Source of the DNA: Stomorhina lunata
Taxonomy: Eukaryota; Arthropoda; Insecta; Diptera; Rhiniidae
NCBI GenBank assembly: GCA_933228675.1
Contig: OW121741.1
Coordinates: 59,681,363-59,745,362 of the forward strand
DNA length: 64,000 bases
Direction: 5' to 3'
Positions 9,001-18,440 of this stretch are shown here, in pieces. Under the pieces are notes generated by a model. That model saw nothing but the letters and a program-made list of their open reading frames with translations, did not search any database and was not told the DNA's origin. Position 1 is the stretch's first letter. The number at the start of each line of letters is the position of its first letter. Made by a program: the position numbers and the translations under genes.

Positions 9001-10724
9001 TTTGTGGTTTTACTTTCAGGACGAACGACTGCATGATGTGGAAGGTAAAGTGATTCGCACTTTTCACGTGAAAAGAATTCTTTCGACGTAGTTTCTTCCA
9101 TGTGATCTAAGGTAATGTATTCAGTGAGAACATCATTATATTGCTTCTGAAGCAAAGGGTCTTTTGATAAAGTTTGTTCCATCCGAACGTATTGACTTAG
9201 AGCGGTAAATCTTGAGGGACCAAGAAATCTATCCTCAGGAAAATCCTGTCGAAATGGTAATCTGACCATATATCGACCATTTGGCAAACGCTTTGTAGTT
9301 TCTTCGTAATACTTTTCACAGTATTTATCTTCAGAAGAGGTTGGTCGGGCCGAGGGTATTTCTTCTTGTTCCCAGAACTTTCTGATCAACTTGTCTAGGC
9401 TGGTGTCTACTGATGAGCTGATATTTGCTGAACAAGAAAATATAGGTTTCGTCTGTATTGACCCGCTCAGAACCCATCCGAATACCGTCTTGTATGCTGT
9501 AGCCGAACCGCAGATATCTCGTCTTATTCCATCCAAGTTAATATAACGTTCACTGTCATTTCCCAGGACCAAGTCAATTGGTGATGCTATGTTGAAATGA
9601 GGATCAGCAAGATCGAGATCAGATAGATTTGCACTGCTCTTTACGTCAAATGAAGCTGAAGGGATTTTATTTGTTACTTTGGGCAGAACAATAGCTGTGA
9701 CTGGAAGCCTGAAGTTGTTTACTTTTGAAACTAGGACTATATCACATTCCTTCTCTGAAGTCTGACTCTGCCCTCCAATTCCAATGATTTCAGCATATGA
9801 TTTCCTTGATGGCAAATTAAGTCGATTTCTTATTTTTTCCGACAAAAATGTTCTTTCAGAACCAGGATCTATAAGGGCACGAATTGTAAAGAGTTCCCCT
9901 CTTGATTCTATGTGAACTAATGCAGTTCGTAATAAAATGTTTGTGCTATTCGTAGCATAATTTGCAATAATTTTTGATCTTGCAGCTTCTGACGTTGAAG
10001 GTTTATCAGATTCATTTACATTTGGAGCATTTGAGTTTTTATTATTTTGTTGACTCATTTGACCATTTTTGTTTTGATCATGTTCATTTTTCCGAAAAGG
10101 ATTAAATGTGTTCATGTGAAGCAACGTATGATGTTGTTTGCCACAATTCATACAAGTATTTTTACTCGTGCAATGCTTTTTGAAATGGGATGTTGAAAGG
10201 CAATTGTTGCAAATCTTGTTTTTGAAGACAAAATCAACCCTTTCTTGAATCGTAAGCTTGCGAAATTGTGAGCAACCTCTAAGATTGTGATCTTTATCAC
10301 AAATTTTGCAATTAGTGGAATTAATTTTCTCTTGAGATGAGTACATTTGAAATTGTGATCGGGAGTCACCTTTGCTGTGAGAAGCAGCTTTTGTAATTTT
10401 TATATTTGAAATTCTTTCTACGACTTCAACTCTTTTTAGGAGAAATTCGCTTAGTTTCGACCAAGGTGGTAAATCTCGGCTGGCATTTAAAGATTGTTCC
10501 CAATGCGCTAAAGTCTCATGAGGTAATTTGGAATAAACTAAGTTGACTAACATAGGGTCCCATCCTTCTACTGAAACGCCCAAGGTCTCCAGCGTTGCCA
10601 AACTATCGGTGACGGAACTGTGGATCCTTTGCAAAGATTCGTTGTCTTCTGTTAACGCTGCTGGAATATCGAACAACTTCCTAATTTGATTGTCTACTAG
10701 TACCCGTACGTTTTCGTACCGCAA
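6045..10724 (-). CDS. BEL/Pao Gag-Pol polyprotein (main open part, 1559 codons)
   Basis: This long frame carries, in order: the C-terminal half of Gag; a zinc-knuckle region at about residues 138-203 (CKIC, CNNC, CMNC, HHTLLH); an aspartic protease at about 283 with LIDPGS; reverse transcriptase with VVFNASRRT and the catalytic YVDD at about 700; RNase H starting near 873 (GFCDASKLAYC, LPRLELCG); an integrase zinc-binding HHCC region (about 1205-1250); the integrase core with D in GIDFAGP (about 1271), D in SDNGRNF (about 1338) and E in GGLWEAAVK (about 1388); and the C-terminal domain typical of BEL/Pao elements (FVIVMDDLLPPCEWRLGRI) up to the stop. No internal stop occurs. The true start is further upstream, near 11307, in frames separated by two 1-nt shifts. 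All catalytic motifs appear intact. Confidence 0.95.
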   Translation of the reverse strand: MRYENVRVLVDNQIRKLFDIPAALTEDNESLQRIHSSVTDSLATLETLGVSVEGWDPMLVNLVYSKLPHETLAHWEQSLNASRDLPPWSKLSEFLLKRVEVVERISNIKITKAASHSKGDSRSQFQMYSSQEKINSTNCKICDKDHNLRGCSQFRKLTIQERVDFVFKNKICNNCLSTSHFKKHCTSKNTCMNCGKQHHTLLHMNTFNPFRKNEHDQNKNGQMSQQNNKNSNAPNVNESDKPSTSEAARSKIIANYATNSTNILLRTALVHIESRGELFTIRALIDPGSERTFLSEKIRNRLNLPSRKSYAEIIGIGGQSQTSEKECDIVLVSKVNNFRLPVTAIVLPKVTNKIPSASFDVKSSANLSDLDLADPHFNIASPIDLVLGNDSERYINLDGIRRDICGSATAYKTVFGWVLSGSIQTKPIFSCSANISSSVDTSLDKLIRKFWEQEEIPSARPTSSEDKYCEKYYEETTKRLPNGRYMVRLPFRQDFPEDRFLGPSRFTALSQYVRMEQTLSKDPLLQKQYNDVLTEYITLDHMEETTSKEFFSREKCESLYLPHHAVVRPESKTTKVRVVFNASRRTKSGFSLNDILYTGPTLQADLMTIILNWRFYKYVFSGDMQKMYRQILIDPRDRPFQRILFQKSPREAVKDYQMKTVTFGVNCAPFLAIRTLLQLASDSEERFPKAAKILRKETYVDDILTGGHSIEDLLESQDQLLKTLESAGLILKKITANNSQLLTSFPKEDLYDSDFLKFHDASTMKALGIRWNALTDSFSYFFEPIPQASQITKRKIVSSVAKLFDPAGWISPVVIKGKILIQQLWLEKIDWDDVVSPDSLRIWNEIITDLQKIQEIQIPRWIQFTPVNKVQIHGFCDASKLAYCAAIYLRIETPSSVVFSNLLAAKTKVAPLAAITLPRLELCGSVMLARLARHTITSLNLNKAEVTLWCDSSIVLGWLAKPPANWKEIYVSNRIGQIHTLLPNAKWRHVPTHSNPADIGSRGCRPQDLVNNNLWWHSPPWLTNPKSEWPQNDPLNSFKSYETLPGNYIENTSETTTVSSLHVSISSEDILKRFSSYTRALRVLAYVFRYVRRFKPSFANPNFPLQYNNTQLGQGEINSVKSRLLMLSQQISYQEEYKALSKSEPIPKNSALFTLNPFLDPDGLLRVNGRLAYSSLPVKERFPIILPRDSRFCELYLVNLHIILVHGECSLMCRMIQTEFYIPRLKLRVKKVIRFCKTCIIYKKQACSQIMAALPSDRCTLSFPFNITGIDFAGPFELKSSSLRSASIIKGYVCVFVCFATKAIHLEPCSSLSTPAFQATFSRFIGRRGLPQRIVSDNGRNFVGANRALRKELNIFLKTTSEDIAQKYLSHGFEWSFIPPQAPHMGGLWEAAVKSFKFHLKRVAGAYRFNFEEFATILARIEGVLNSRPISPLSEDPNDLNALTPGHFLRGGPIMSFPEQTNDNLSLISRWEKLKSIHHKLTLQWKEEYLKSLHKRYKWKFSTPNLKIGDFVIVMDDLLPPCEWRLGRIENVHPGSDQHIRVVDVRTKTGTITRPITKL

Positions 10725-11307
10725 CTTCAGAGCTTGCCAGCCAATGCGAAATTGTCATCTGTCAACGTAAATCTTTTTACAATTGCCCCAGCAGTCTCAG
10801 TCGTTTTGTTACGAAGATGATAAAGCTTTTCCGCATTTGTAAGCCTTGGATGATTGATGTAAACTGCGGTAAACATATCGCGGAACGCCGGCCAGTCCTC
10901 ATAACCTCCAGGAAAATTTTGGGTATCACATGGCGGAAGCTTTAACCCAGAGTTGAAATTGGGAAAGGGGGAAGTGTCGGGCCGATACTTTCTCGCGCAT
11001 CCAGACTGATTTTCGTAGATTTCACCAAGTTGAGAATTTTTGAAATAGTAAGGTAGTACACATCTACGCAGGAATCGTACTGTTCTTGGGCAGTAGCTTT
11101 TATCTCTTCACTTAGCTCGGAAAGCATAAGTTCTTCATAAGAGTTGCTTACTTTATCCCAACGAGAATCGATATCCTTTTGCCTGATGTCTAACAGCGCC
11201 TCAGATTGATTTGTGAGTTCTTGATCATTAGTTTTATTACATAACGAAATTAAATTATTCGTATCGAATGTAAATCGCCTTCTTAGTTTCTCCATTTTTA
11301 TGATCAA
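10725..11307 (-). pseudogene. BEL/Pao Gag N-terminus, two frameshifts
   Basis: The Gag start is the minus-strand ATG at 11307 (MEKLRRRF). The first 121 codons run to a stop at 10942, which arises from a 1-nt shift in a C/T homopolymer at about 10957-10970. In the next frame the typical Gag core follows (KLPPCDTQNFPGGYEDWPAF, HLRNKTTETAGAI) until a second 1-nt shift around 10738-10742. There the expected LAWQALKLRYENV passes into the large polyprotein frame. Both shifts remove or add one base and could be real mutations or sequencing errors, because the LTRs of this copy are almost identical. Confidence 0.85.
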
Positions 11308-12003
11308 GTGTGTTTAATTGGAATGTAAACCAATTGAAATATTTAAACAAATTTGAAATAGTAGAAAGTTTTGTAAATGTGAATCGGAAATTCACAATTG
11401 TATTAAATCCTTCGTAATTTGGATTTTTAGAAACTAGGATTTTTATCCCAGGAGCAAGAACAATTCTTTGCCTTTTGTTTAGATAGGATTCGGAAAATCC
11501 TTAAAATTTGAAGTAAATTTTATTTTAAAAGAAATAGGTTCGGAAAACCCTCAAATTGAGATAAAAATTTTTTATAAGGAGCGATGTGATTGATAGTAAT
11601 GGGCCCTTTTTTTCGCAAGAATATACGCAAGTAATATAAAAAAAAGATTTATTTTGTTTAACTTTAAAACAAAATAAATTACTTTAAAGAAACTTCTTTA
11701 AAGTTAGCCGCTAGATATTTTTATGATTGGAATCCGAAATTGTCTCCCGGATTCGCTTTTGTATTTGTAAACGCAAATTTTTGTAAAATACTTTCCCAAC
11801 TGTGCTGTTTTAAGTGAAATCGCCAAAAGGTTTTAAGTGAAATCGCCAAAGATTTGTAAATTTTTTATCCGAAAGTTGAAATTTGTGAAAACAAGAAATA
11901 GTTTAATTCGGAAAAAAGTTTTCTTTGCTAAATCTTATAAAAGTTTCAAACAAGAAATTGCTTTTATTTGAAAAAATTAATTAAAGATTTACGATTTTGT
12001 GTT

Positions 12004-12318
12004 TTAAAACAAGAAATTGTTTTTATTTAAAAGAAATTTTTAATTGTAAAAATTTTTTAATTGCAAATTTTCAAAAGTTTTTAAAATTTTTCAAAACAAG
12101 CTTTGTTTGAGAAAACAAAATTGTAAATGCCAAACTTAATTGTCTTAAGTTTTTTCTAAAACAAGAAATTGTTTTTATTGAAAAGAAATTTTTAATTGTA
12201 AAAAAAAATTTTTTAATTGCAAATTTTCAAAAGTTTTAAAATTTTTTCAAAACAAGCTTTGTTTGAAAAAAAAAAAATTGTAAATGCCACACTTAATTGT
12301 CTTAAGTTTTTTATAAAA
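12004..12318 (-). repeat. Direct duplication of about 155 bp in BEL leader
   Basis: Two successive copies start with ACAAGAAATTG at about 12009 and 12161, and a third partial copy starts at about 12318. Each contains TTTTTAATTGTAAAAA, an AAGCTTTGTTTGA block and CTTAATTGTCTTAAG. They differ by small indels in homopolymers. Confidence 0.7.
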
Positions 12319-12479
12319 CAAGAAATTGTTTTTAATCAAATAAAAAAAAAAACTTTCAATTGCAAAAAATTTTAAGTTTTCAAACAAGAAATTGTTGCTA
12401 TCCAAACTTGAAGCGCAAAAAAGTTTTTTCCAAACAAATGTTTCTTTCCAAAAAAAAATTTTCCAAAAGTTTTTATAAA

Positions 12480-12870
12480 ATTCCAAAATTTGCATCCAAA
12501 TTATTTTTAAAAAGTTTGTAAAATTCCAAAAAATTAAAAAGCAAGAAATTGCTTCCAACAATTATTTCCAAAAAGTTCGTTAAATTCCAAAATATTTAAA
12601 AGAAATTGTTTCCAATAATTATTTTCGAAAAGTTTGTAAAATTCCAAAATATTTAAATCCAGAAATTGCATCTATTAATTATTTCCACAAAGTTTGTAAA
12701 TTTCCAAAATTTTTAAAAGCCAGAAATTCCTTCCAATAATTATTTCCAAAAAGTTTGTAAATTTCCAAAAAAATTTAATAGCAAGAAATTGCTTCCAATA
12801 ATTATTTTCAAAAAGTTTGTAAATTTCGAAAATTTTTTAAAATCCAGAAATTGATTTATATTCAAAAAAT
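12480..12870 (-). repeat. About 61-bp tandem repeat, six degenerate copies, in BEL leader
   Basis: The AGAAATT core recurs at about 12545, 12601, 12661, 12722, 12785 and 12846, followed by CCAATAATTATTTCC and AAAAAGTTTGTAAA. The spacing is 60-62 bp. Copies differ by point changes and one-base indels. Confidence 0.75.
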
Positions 12871-14565
12871 TATTAGTAGCCAAAATATTTGTTAATATTT
12901 GAGATCAAGGAATCGATATAAATGTTATAATTATTTGCCAAAAATTTGTTTAATTAATTTTGTTTTATAATTTTTCAAATTACTATTTTATTTTGCAAAA
13001 AAAAAAATTTCAACTTGATATTCGTAATATTAAAAAGCAAGAAATTGCTTAAAATTAAAAATAATTTTAATAGCCGTAAAATTTCCAACTAAATTTTTTT
13101 TTAAATTATTTTAAAGTTAGAGAAACTTTAATTCAAAACGCGGAAAAAATTCCAAAATTATTTTATTTTATGTTGAAGAAATTTCCAAAAGTATTAAAAA
13201 AAAATTTTCCATAACCATTTATGCCAAAAGTATCCACTGTATTTAAAATAAGAGAGAATTTTTAATAAATGCCAATTTTTCCAAAATAATTTTCACCACA
13301 AATTGCCAATTAATAAAGAGACTTTTTTTATTTTTTTATTTTTAAGATTTAAATGACCAAAGAGATTTGGATCATTTATTTTTTAAAGCGAATTTTAATT
13401 AAGCGCAATGTTCAATATATAAAAAAAATTTTCTCATATATGTAAAACACACCACCAAAGAGATTAAAATCACCACAGAGCATTTACTAATTTATTAGAT
13501 TCTCTTAATTCCAACTCCACTTTAACTTTATTTTTCGTTGCTATTCCGTTGATTTATAATTTATTGAGTTTTAAAATTATTTGCTGTATTTTATTGAGAA
13601 CAATTTTTTCATCAGTTGTTTTCCTGATTTATTATTCCCAGAATAAAATTTGTTCGCCTTCATTTAATTTATTGAAAACAATTTATTTGTTATTTTCACC
13701 AATATTTTTATTGATGTGACCCACTGTGCGGTTTTGGTTATTTGCTTTTGCTTATGTTAACGGTGTAATATATGGGAGCGAGATTAAGAGCACGAGAGTA
13801 TTGCTATTCAGCCGTAGTGATAATTAGTAATGTTTGTGTGTATGTATATTTTTCCTGTTGATTATTCTCTTTGGATGATCTTTGCTTTGTTAAATGTAAA
13901 AAGGTTTTTAAATTATTGTGGACTTGTAATTTTTTGAGATTTTGTATGCAAATTTTTTAGAGCAAAATTTAAATTTTTTTACGAATATTTTTCTGATCTT
14001 AATTTTGGAATAAAATTAAGAGAATTTGGCTTAATTTTTTTTAGAACATTGACAAATTGTAGAGTAACACTGTACTTTCACTTGGCAATTTGTTGGTTTT
14101 TTTTTATATTAAAATTTTAAAACTCTTTTGTTTTAAAATTTTATTGGCATTTTAAACTTGTAGAATTTGGCACTTTGGACACTTTTTTTTATTTTAAATA
14201 TTAAAATTGGAAATTTTTCTGGCCATTTTAATTGGAAAATTAAAGGTTTTACCGGCCATCTTTAATTTATTTAATTTAGATTTTTTTTTGCAATTTTTTC
14301 TTAAGGGATTAAGTGATTCGCACTTTTTTTATTTAATTTTTGGCTTTTTATCTAAATTTTCCACTTTAGCACACGCGAGTAAATGCATTTATTTCATTAA
14401 TACTAACTTTTTTCCGGGATATTTTAATTTACTTGCTTTTGCTTGATGATGATGTTTTGCCGTCGGCAAATTGAAAGTTGAGATTTGTAGAAAATTCTGA
14501 GCTTCTTTTGGGGAAAAAGATTTTTGGGAAGATGAAGAGTACCACGGGATGGACACCAGTTCACT

Positions 14566-14583
14566 GAAGGAGACGAAGGACCA
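14566..14583 (-). promoter_or_regulatory. BEL/Pao primer-binding site
   Basis: On the coding (minus) strand, the bases directly after the 5' LTR are TGGTCCTTCGTCTCCTTC. TGG immediately following the LTR end is the hallmark of a site that pairs with the CCA end of a tRNA primer. I do not recognise which tRNA. Confidence 0.65.
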
Positions 14584-15033
14584 TGAATAGATTAGGGGTA
14601 ATCTATGTAATTTTAAATATTTATTAATTTTTAATAAATATTAAAAAACTTAGAATTTCTCAGAGATGAGAAATTCTAAGTGCAGGAGATGCTTGAAAAT
14701 AAGGAAAAAAAGAAATAAAAAACACAAAGAGATTAGTGTTTAAAATAAAAGAAATTTTATTAAGTAGCAAGAGATGCTTACCCTTTAGTTGTTGAAATGG
14801 AATAGGATTTATGTTTTTCAAATTTTATGCCACGAAGGCTTTTTTAAACTACGTTATAACGGTACTTATATATCTAAAAACTTAACATTAAAACTTAACG
14901 AATGTTAACATAAGTGTTAACCATTAAATTCAGTTTTAGCGATTTTTAATTCATTAAAATACTTAAAGCTAAAAATAAAACATATTTATAAAATTCATTT
15001 TAAAATACAAAATTCATTATGTTAATTTGAACA
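14584..15033 (-). repeat. BEL/Pao 5' LTR
   Basis: This is the 450-bp partner of the LTR at 4691-5140, with TG/CA ends and followed by the ACATT duplication at 15034-15038. The 32-nt hairpin is repeated here at 14649-14680. Transcription of the element would start in this copy and run toward lower coordinates. Confidence 0.93.
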
Positions 15034-16440
15034 ACATTATTTAAATAACGCAACTCATAAATTTCCCTATTATCTGGACCAGAATCCATATCGATGTAGA
15101 ACATAGATAAGGGTTGTTTCGTAACTCTACTTTTGATATTTACAACCAGGGACCGTAACTGTTATAACTTTTATCGTAAAAGTCAGAAAATAAAAGCTAT
15201 TTTTTGACTTTTATTTTTTCGAGCAGAAATAAAAGTTATTTTTTGACTTTTATTTTTTCGAGCAAAAATAAAAGTTATTTTTTGACTTTTACTTTGTTTA
15301 AGCAAAAATAAAAGTTATTTTTTAACTTTTATTTTTTCGAGCAAAAATAACAGTTATTTTTGACTTTTATTATTTCGAGCATGAATAAAAGTTATTTTTT
15401 GACTTTTATTTTTTCGAGCAGAAATAAAAGTTACTTTTGTTTAAATTCATGATAAATTTATTGAAAATTTTTGTCAAACAAAGATAATTTTTCAACGAAA
15501 ATAATTTGCATATGCTCAAAAATTAATGGAGTTGAGTTTCGCAATCATAATTAGGGTTGAAAACACAAAAATAACTTTTATTTCTGCTCGAAAAAATAAA
15601 AGTCAAAAAATAACTTTTATTTCTGCTCGAAAAAATAAAAGTCAAAAAATAACTTTTATTTTTGCTCGAAAAAATAAAAGTCAAAAAATAACTTTTATTC
15701 ATGATCGAAATAATAAAAGTGAAAATTAACTATTATTTTTGCTTGAAAAAATAAAAGTTAAAAAATAACTTTTATTTTTGCTCAAAAAAATAAAAATCAA
15801 AAAATAACTGTTATTTTTTTTCTAAAAAATAAAAATCAGATTTTTAAAAATCATCGCATTTTATGAAAATTTTGTCCAAGACTATCAAAATGGTATACTT
15901 GGTTTTATTCTCCGACATTTCCTTGCGGTTGCCTTTTTTAATCAAAAATAACAGTTATTTTCGGTCCCTGTTTACAACTGATCTTACTTGATGTCCCATT
16001 GCAATCAGTTCAGCCTTTATATCTTCAACAGGGATTGTATAGTGAATTCCTTCAAGAACTACTCTACTCCTTTGATTTTGTATGTATGGAAACTTATTTT
16101 TTTCAAATTTAGATATTTTACGATCTTTCTATAGGATTCAATTGTCTTAATAAATAGTTTTACTTGCCCATCTCTTAAACATTTATAATGGAATTCAGTA
16201 CTAGGAATAACAGTCGATAATCAGATAATAATTTTGTTAATTTCGGTCACACATGGAATAAAAATATAGAGGTTCCTTCCCCCACTTCTTCTACTTGTTC
16301 ATCATTGTCTTTATCGTTGTCATTATCAACATTAGAAATTGCAAATCGATTATTGTTATTTTTGTTTGAAGTAGATAAATTTAGCTTTTTTGTTGGTAGC
16401 TGGTGTTTTTTAACGTTTACTTGAAGTCATAACTTGAGAG
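15034..16440 (-). pseudogene. J2 ORF1 (Gag-like) N-terminal and middle part, interrupted
   Basis: On the minus strand the Jockey ORF1 can be followed from about 16440 downward. First comes an Asn/Asp-rich region (NNNNRFAISNVDND), then a conserved domain reading VVLEGIHYTIP, IKAELIAMGHQV and, after the foldback MITE at 15147-15970, IKSRVTKQPLSMFYIDM and IYELRYLNN. These are the segments just before the zinc knuckles in Jockey ORF1 proteins. The frame resumes across the MITE once one copy of its 8-bp duplication is ignored, and across the BEL element to 4690. Several stops and shifts exist upstream of 16080. Confidence 0.75.
15147..15970. mobile_element. Foldback hAT-like MITE, 824 bp
   Basis: The ends are inverted: CAGGGACCG at the left and CGGTCCCTG at the right. 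The 8-bp duplication TTTACAAC lies at 15139-15146 and 15971-15978, as for hAT elements. Inside, about six copies of a 50-60-bp unit (ATAAAAGTTATTTTTTGACTTTTATT with a TTCGAGCA joint) occupy the left half, and about five inverted copies fill the right half. A unique spacer lies between them, at about 15440-15560. The whole can fold into a very long hairpin. The small frame at 15526-15729 is only the repeat read through. No transposase is present. Confidence 0.88.
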
Positions 16441-16619
16441 TTCATAACACTGTTTTCGCTGTCACTACATTCTATATTTTTTCGTCCATCCTTATCAAGT
16501 GTTTATGAAATAAATACTATACAGTATTTGTTGCTTTACAAGTTTTTAATTTTTTGAAAATTTATGTATTAAGAGATTTTATTTCTGTTATTTTTTTTTA
16601 AGTTTTGAATTGGAATATT

Positions 16620-16904
16620 GATTTTGTTATTTAAAAGTGTTCTTCAATCAAAAATTTTCGTTTATTTTTTTTTCGATATTTCGGGTGTTTATTGATCGGT
16701 TTTGATGAAATTTAATAGCGTTCATTTATGTAGGTCCAACCTCCAGGGGTTTCAGAAATTTGATCTTAACAGACAGACAAGCGCTTAATCGATTCTCCTC
16801 CCGATTCTGAGCCGATCGGTATGGGGTCTATATACGTATTTTTTTATAATACGAATAAAAAATACAAAACTTATAATACCCTTTCACCTATTGCTCAAGG
16901 GTAT
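16620..16904 (+). mobile_element. DINE-1/Helentron-like element, 3' end fragment
   Basis: The sequence matches the last 290 bp of the 2.6-kb elements at 46893 and 51605. It contains TTATTTAAAAGTGTTCTTCAATC, the CGATATTTCGGGTGTTTAT block, a short ACAGACAGACAAGCG microsatellite, AATCGATTCTCCTCCCGATTCTGAGC, and a terminal hairpin of the type ATACCCTTTCACC..GGGTAT. The fragment is truncated on the left; no duplication is seen. Confidence 0.75.
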
Positions 16905-17235
16905 AAAAATAAGCTGTATGCATGCAGTTTTATCAAAAAATAACAAAATTGTCGGGATGTAAATATTATTTAAAAAGAAAGAGTAATCGCACTTGATCCT
17001 AAATTTAAATATATCACAGGCAATTTTAGGTAAAGTCTTCTATAAAAATACATAAAAAGTAAGTTTTTGTAAACAAAATATTTACTTAGAGATTTTTTAT
17101 GCGAATTTGGCTAGTTTTATGATATTTAAGAATACAATTTTTTACAATAATAATTTCCAAGAAATCTTATTTTTTAATCTTACACTTACCTACGAATTGT
17201 AGTTAGTAGAATTTCTGTTCGTGAATCTTTACATT
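16905..17235. other. No feature recognised
   Basis: AT-rich sequence without a credible reading frame or repeat. The right end adjoins the 259-bp tandem duplication. Confidence 0.5.
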
Positions 17236-17753
17236 CATTTGAGTGTTTTTCTCTCCCAATTTTAATAAATGTAACCGATTTATTAGTTAGGCAGATGTGG
17301 TAGCTTCCAAAAAAATTGTGAACTTCCGGAATTCCTTTTTTTTGTATTATGACTTGCCAGACAAAATCTATAAAAAATATATATTTAAATAGGGGACTGA
17401 AATTAACATATACTTTTGAATATTTATATAAACAAGTAAGAGTGGTATATTAGATACCCTTCACCACTGGTGTTCAAAAAGTAAAGTACAAACTCATTTG
17501 AGTGTTTTTCTCTCCCAATTTTAATAAATGTAACCGATTTATTAGTTAGGCAGATGTGGTAGCTTCCAAAAAAATTGTGAACTTCCCGAATTCCTTTTTT
17601 TTGTATTATGACTTGCCAGACAAAATCTATAAAAAATATATATTTAAATAGGGGACTGAAATTAACATATACTTTTGAATATTTATATAAACAAGTAAGA
17701 GTGGTATATTAGACACCCTTCACCACTGGTGTTCAAAAAGTAAAGTATAAACT
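17236..17753 (+). repeat. 259-bp tandem duplication carrying a DINE-like 5' end
   Basis: Copy 1 (17236-17494) and copy 2 (17495-17753) are nearly identical, with differences such as CTTCCGG/CTTCCCG and AGATACC/AGACACC. Each ends with AACAAGTAAGAGTGGTATATT and a CCCTTCACCACTGGTG stem, the 5' terminus of the DINE-like family. The break between the copies lies about 50 bp inside that element. Confidence 0.88.
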
Positions 17754-17968
17754 GGAAAGAGTTTCTGGTTAATTTTATAGTTTCTGATTACTGAGTAATA
17801 ATAACAAAAATAATAAAAGTGTTTTTCAAAAATTTTTGGGACATCAAACATTTTATTAAAAGGTTTTAATGTAGTGTATTGCACTAAGATCCCAATTTAT
17901 TACAATTATTTATAATTGTAATAAATAGTTCTTTGATAAAACCAAAAAATGTTGGTGGGGAAACCTTT

Positions 17969-18015
17969 TCCTCGACGCGTTTCGATGGTTGTTAAGGCAT
18001 TCACTTCAGGAAGAT
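17969..18015 (-). ncRNA. Hammerhead ribozyme-like motif, copy A (degenerate)
   Basis: Reading the minus strand: TCTTC, the core CTGAAGT, a stem II region with weak pairing, GAAA, the short stem III CGCGT, a GTC cleavage triplet, and GAGGA. The outer arms TCTTC and GAGGA pair over 5 bp as stem I. The core should end in A (CTGANGA) but has T here, and stem II is damaged, so this copy is probably inactive. Confidence 0.55.
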
Positions 18016-18440
18016 TATCCCTAATTCTAGACAGAGCGAACACCACACATTACATCTTATTTGAGAGACAGAATAAATAAGAATTATTGTGTCCAATAAA
18101 TATCAACATAAAGCGAAGATTATCATCTGAACAGAAACACACAAATATTTTTCAGTTTTATCTTTTCATTATTTCCCACACTTTTGTTGTTGCTTTGTTG
18201 GCGACTAAGACAAAAATGCTATAAACATTTAAATAAACAATAGTTTATTTTAAAACTTGGCACAGGAGAAGCCATATTTATTACAAAAAATGGGGTTTTA
18301 CAAATTTTTGGAACATCAAATTTTTAATTAAAAAGTTTTACTGTAGTGTATTGCACTAAGATCCCAATTTATAACAATTATTTTTTATTGGAATAAATAG
18401 TTTTTTGATAAAAACCAAAAAATGTTGGTGGGGAAAACTT

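Larger units (their letters stand above)
11308..14583 (-). other. BEL/Pao 5' leader, 3.3 kb, AT-rich and repetitive
   Basis: No convincing gene is found between the 5' LTR and the gag start. The sequence is very AT-rich and made largely of degenerate repeats containing CAAGAAATTG, AAAAGTTTGTAAA and TTCCAAAA. The short reading frames in it are low-complexity Phe/Lys/Leu strings and are not credible. A leader of this length is unusual for an LTR element and may hold packaging or promoter functions, but nothing in the sequence proves this. Confidence 0.7.
4691..15033 (-). mobile_element. BEL/Pao LTR retrotransposon, about 10.3 kb
   Basis: Two direct 450-bp LTRs (4691-5140 and 14584-15033) begin TG and end CA and differ at about two positions. 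The 5-bp duplication ACATT sits at 4686-4690 and 15034-15038. The coding strand is minus, so the functional 5' LTR is the right-hand one. The order is LTR, primer-binding site, an unusually long leader of 3.3 kb, gag-pol, a separate zinc-knuckle ORF, LTR. The near-identical LTRs indicate a recent insertion into J2 ORF1. Confidence 0.95.
1648..16500 (-). mobile_element. Jockey-clade LINE J2, split by three insertions
   Basis: Matching Jockey ORF1 and ORF2 pieces occur in order on the minus strand: ORF1 at about 16440-15979, 15146-15034 and 4690-4104, then ORF2 at 4182-3861 and 3089-1648. Each gap holds an element with its own target-site duplication, and the J2 reading resumes on the other side. 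The 5' boundary near 16500 is approximate. The 3' half of the RT and the tail are missing because J1 abuts at 1647. J2 carries several frameshifts and stops and is a dead copy. Confidence 0.85.

Noticed and set aside
12247..12561. 104-codon frame in the BEL leader
   Set aside because: Low-complexity Phe/Lys/Leu string in AT-rich repeats; not conserved between the repeated units.
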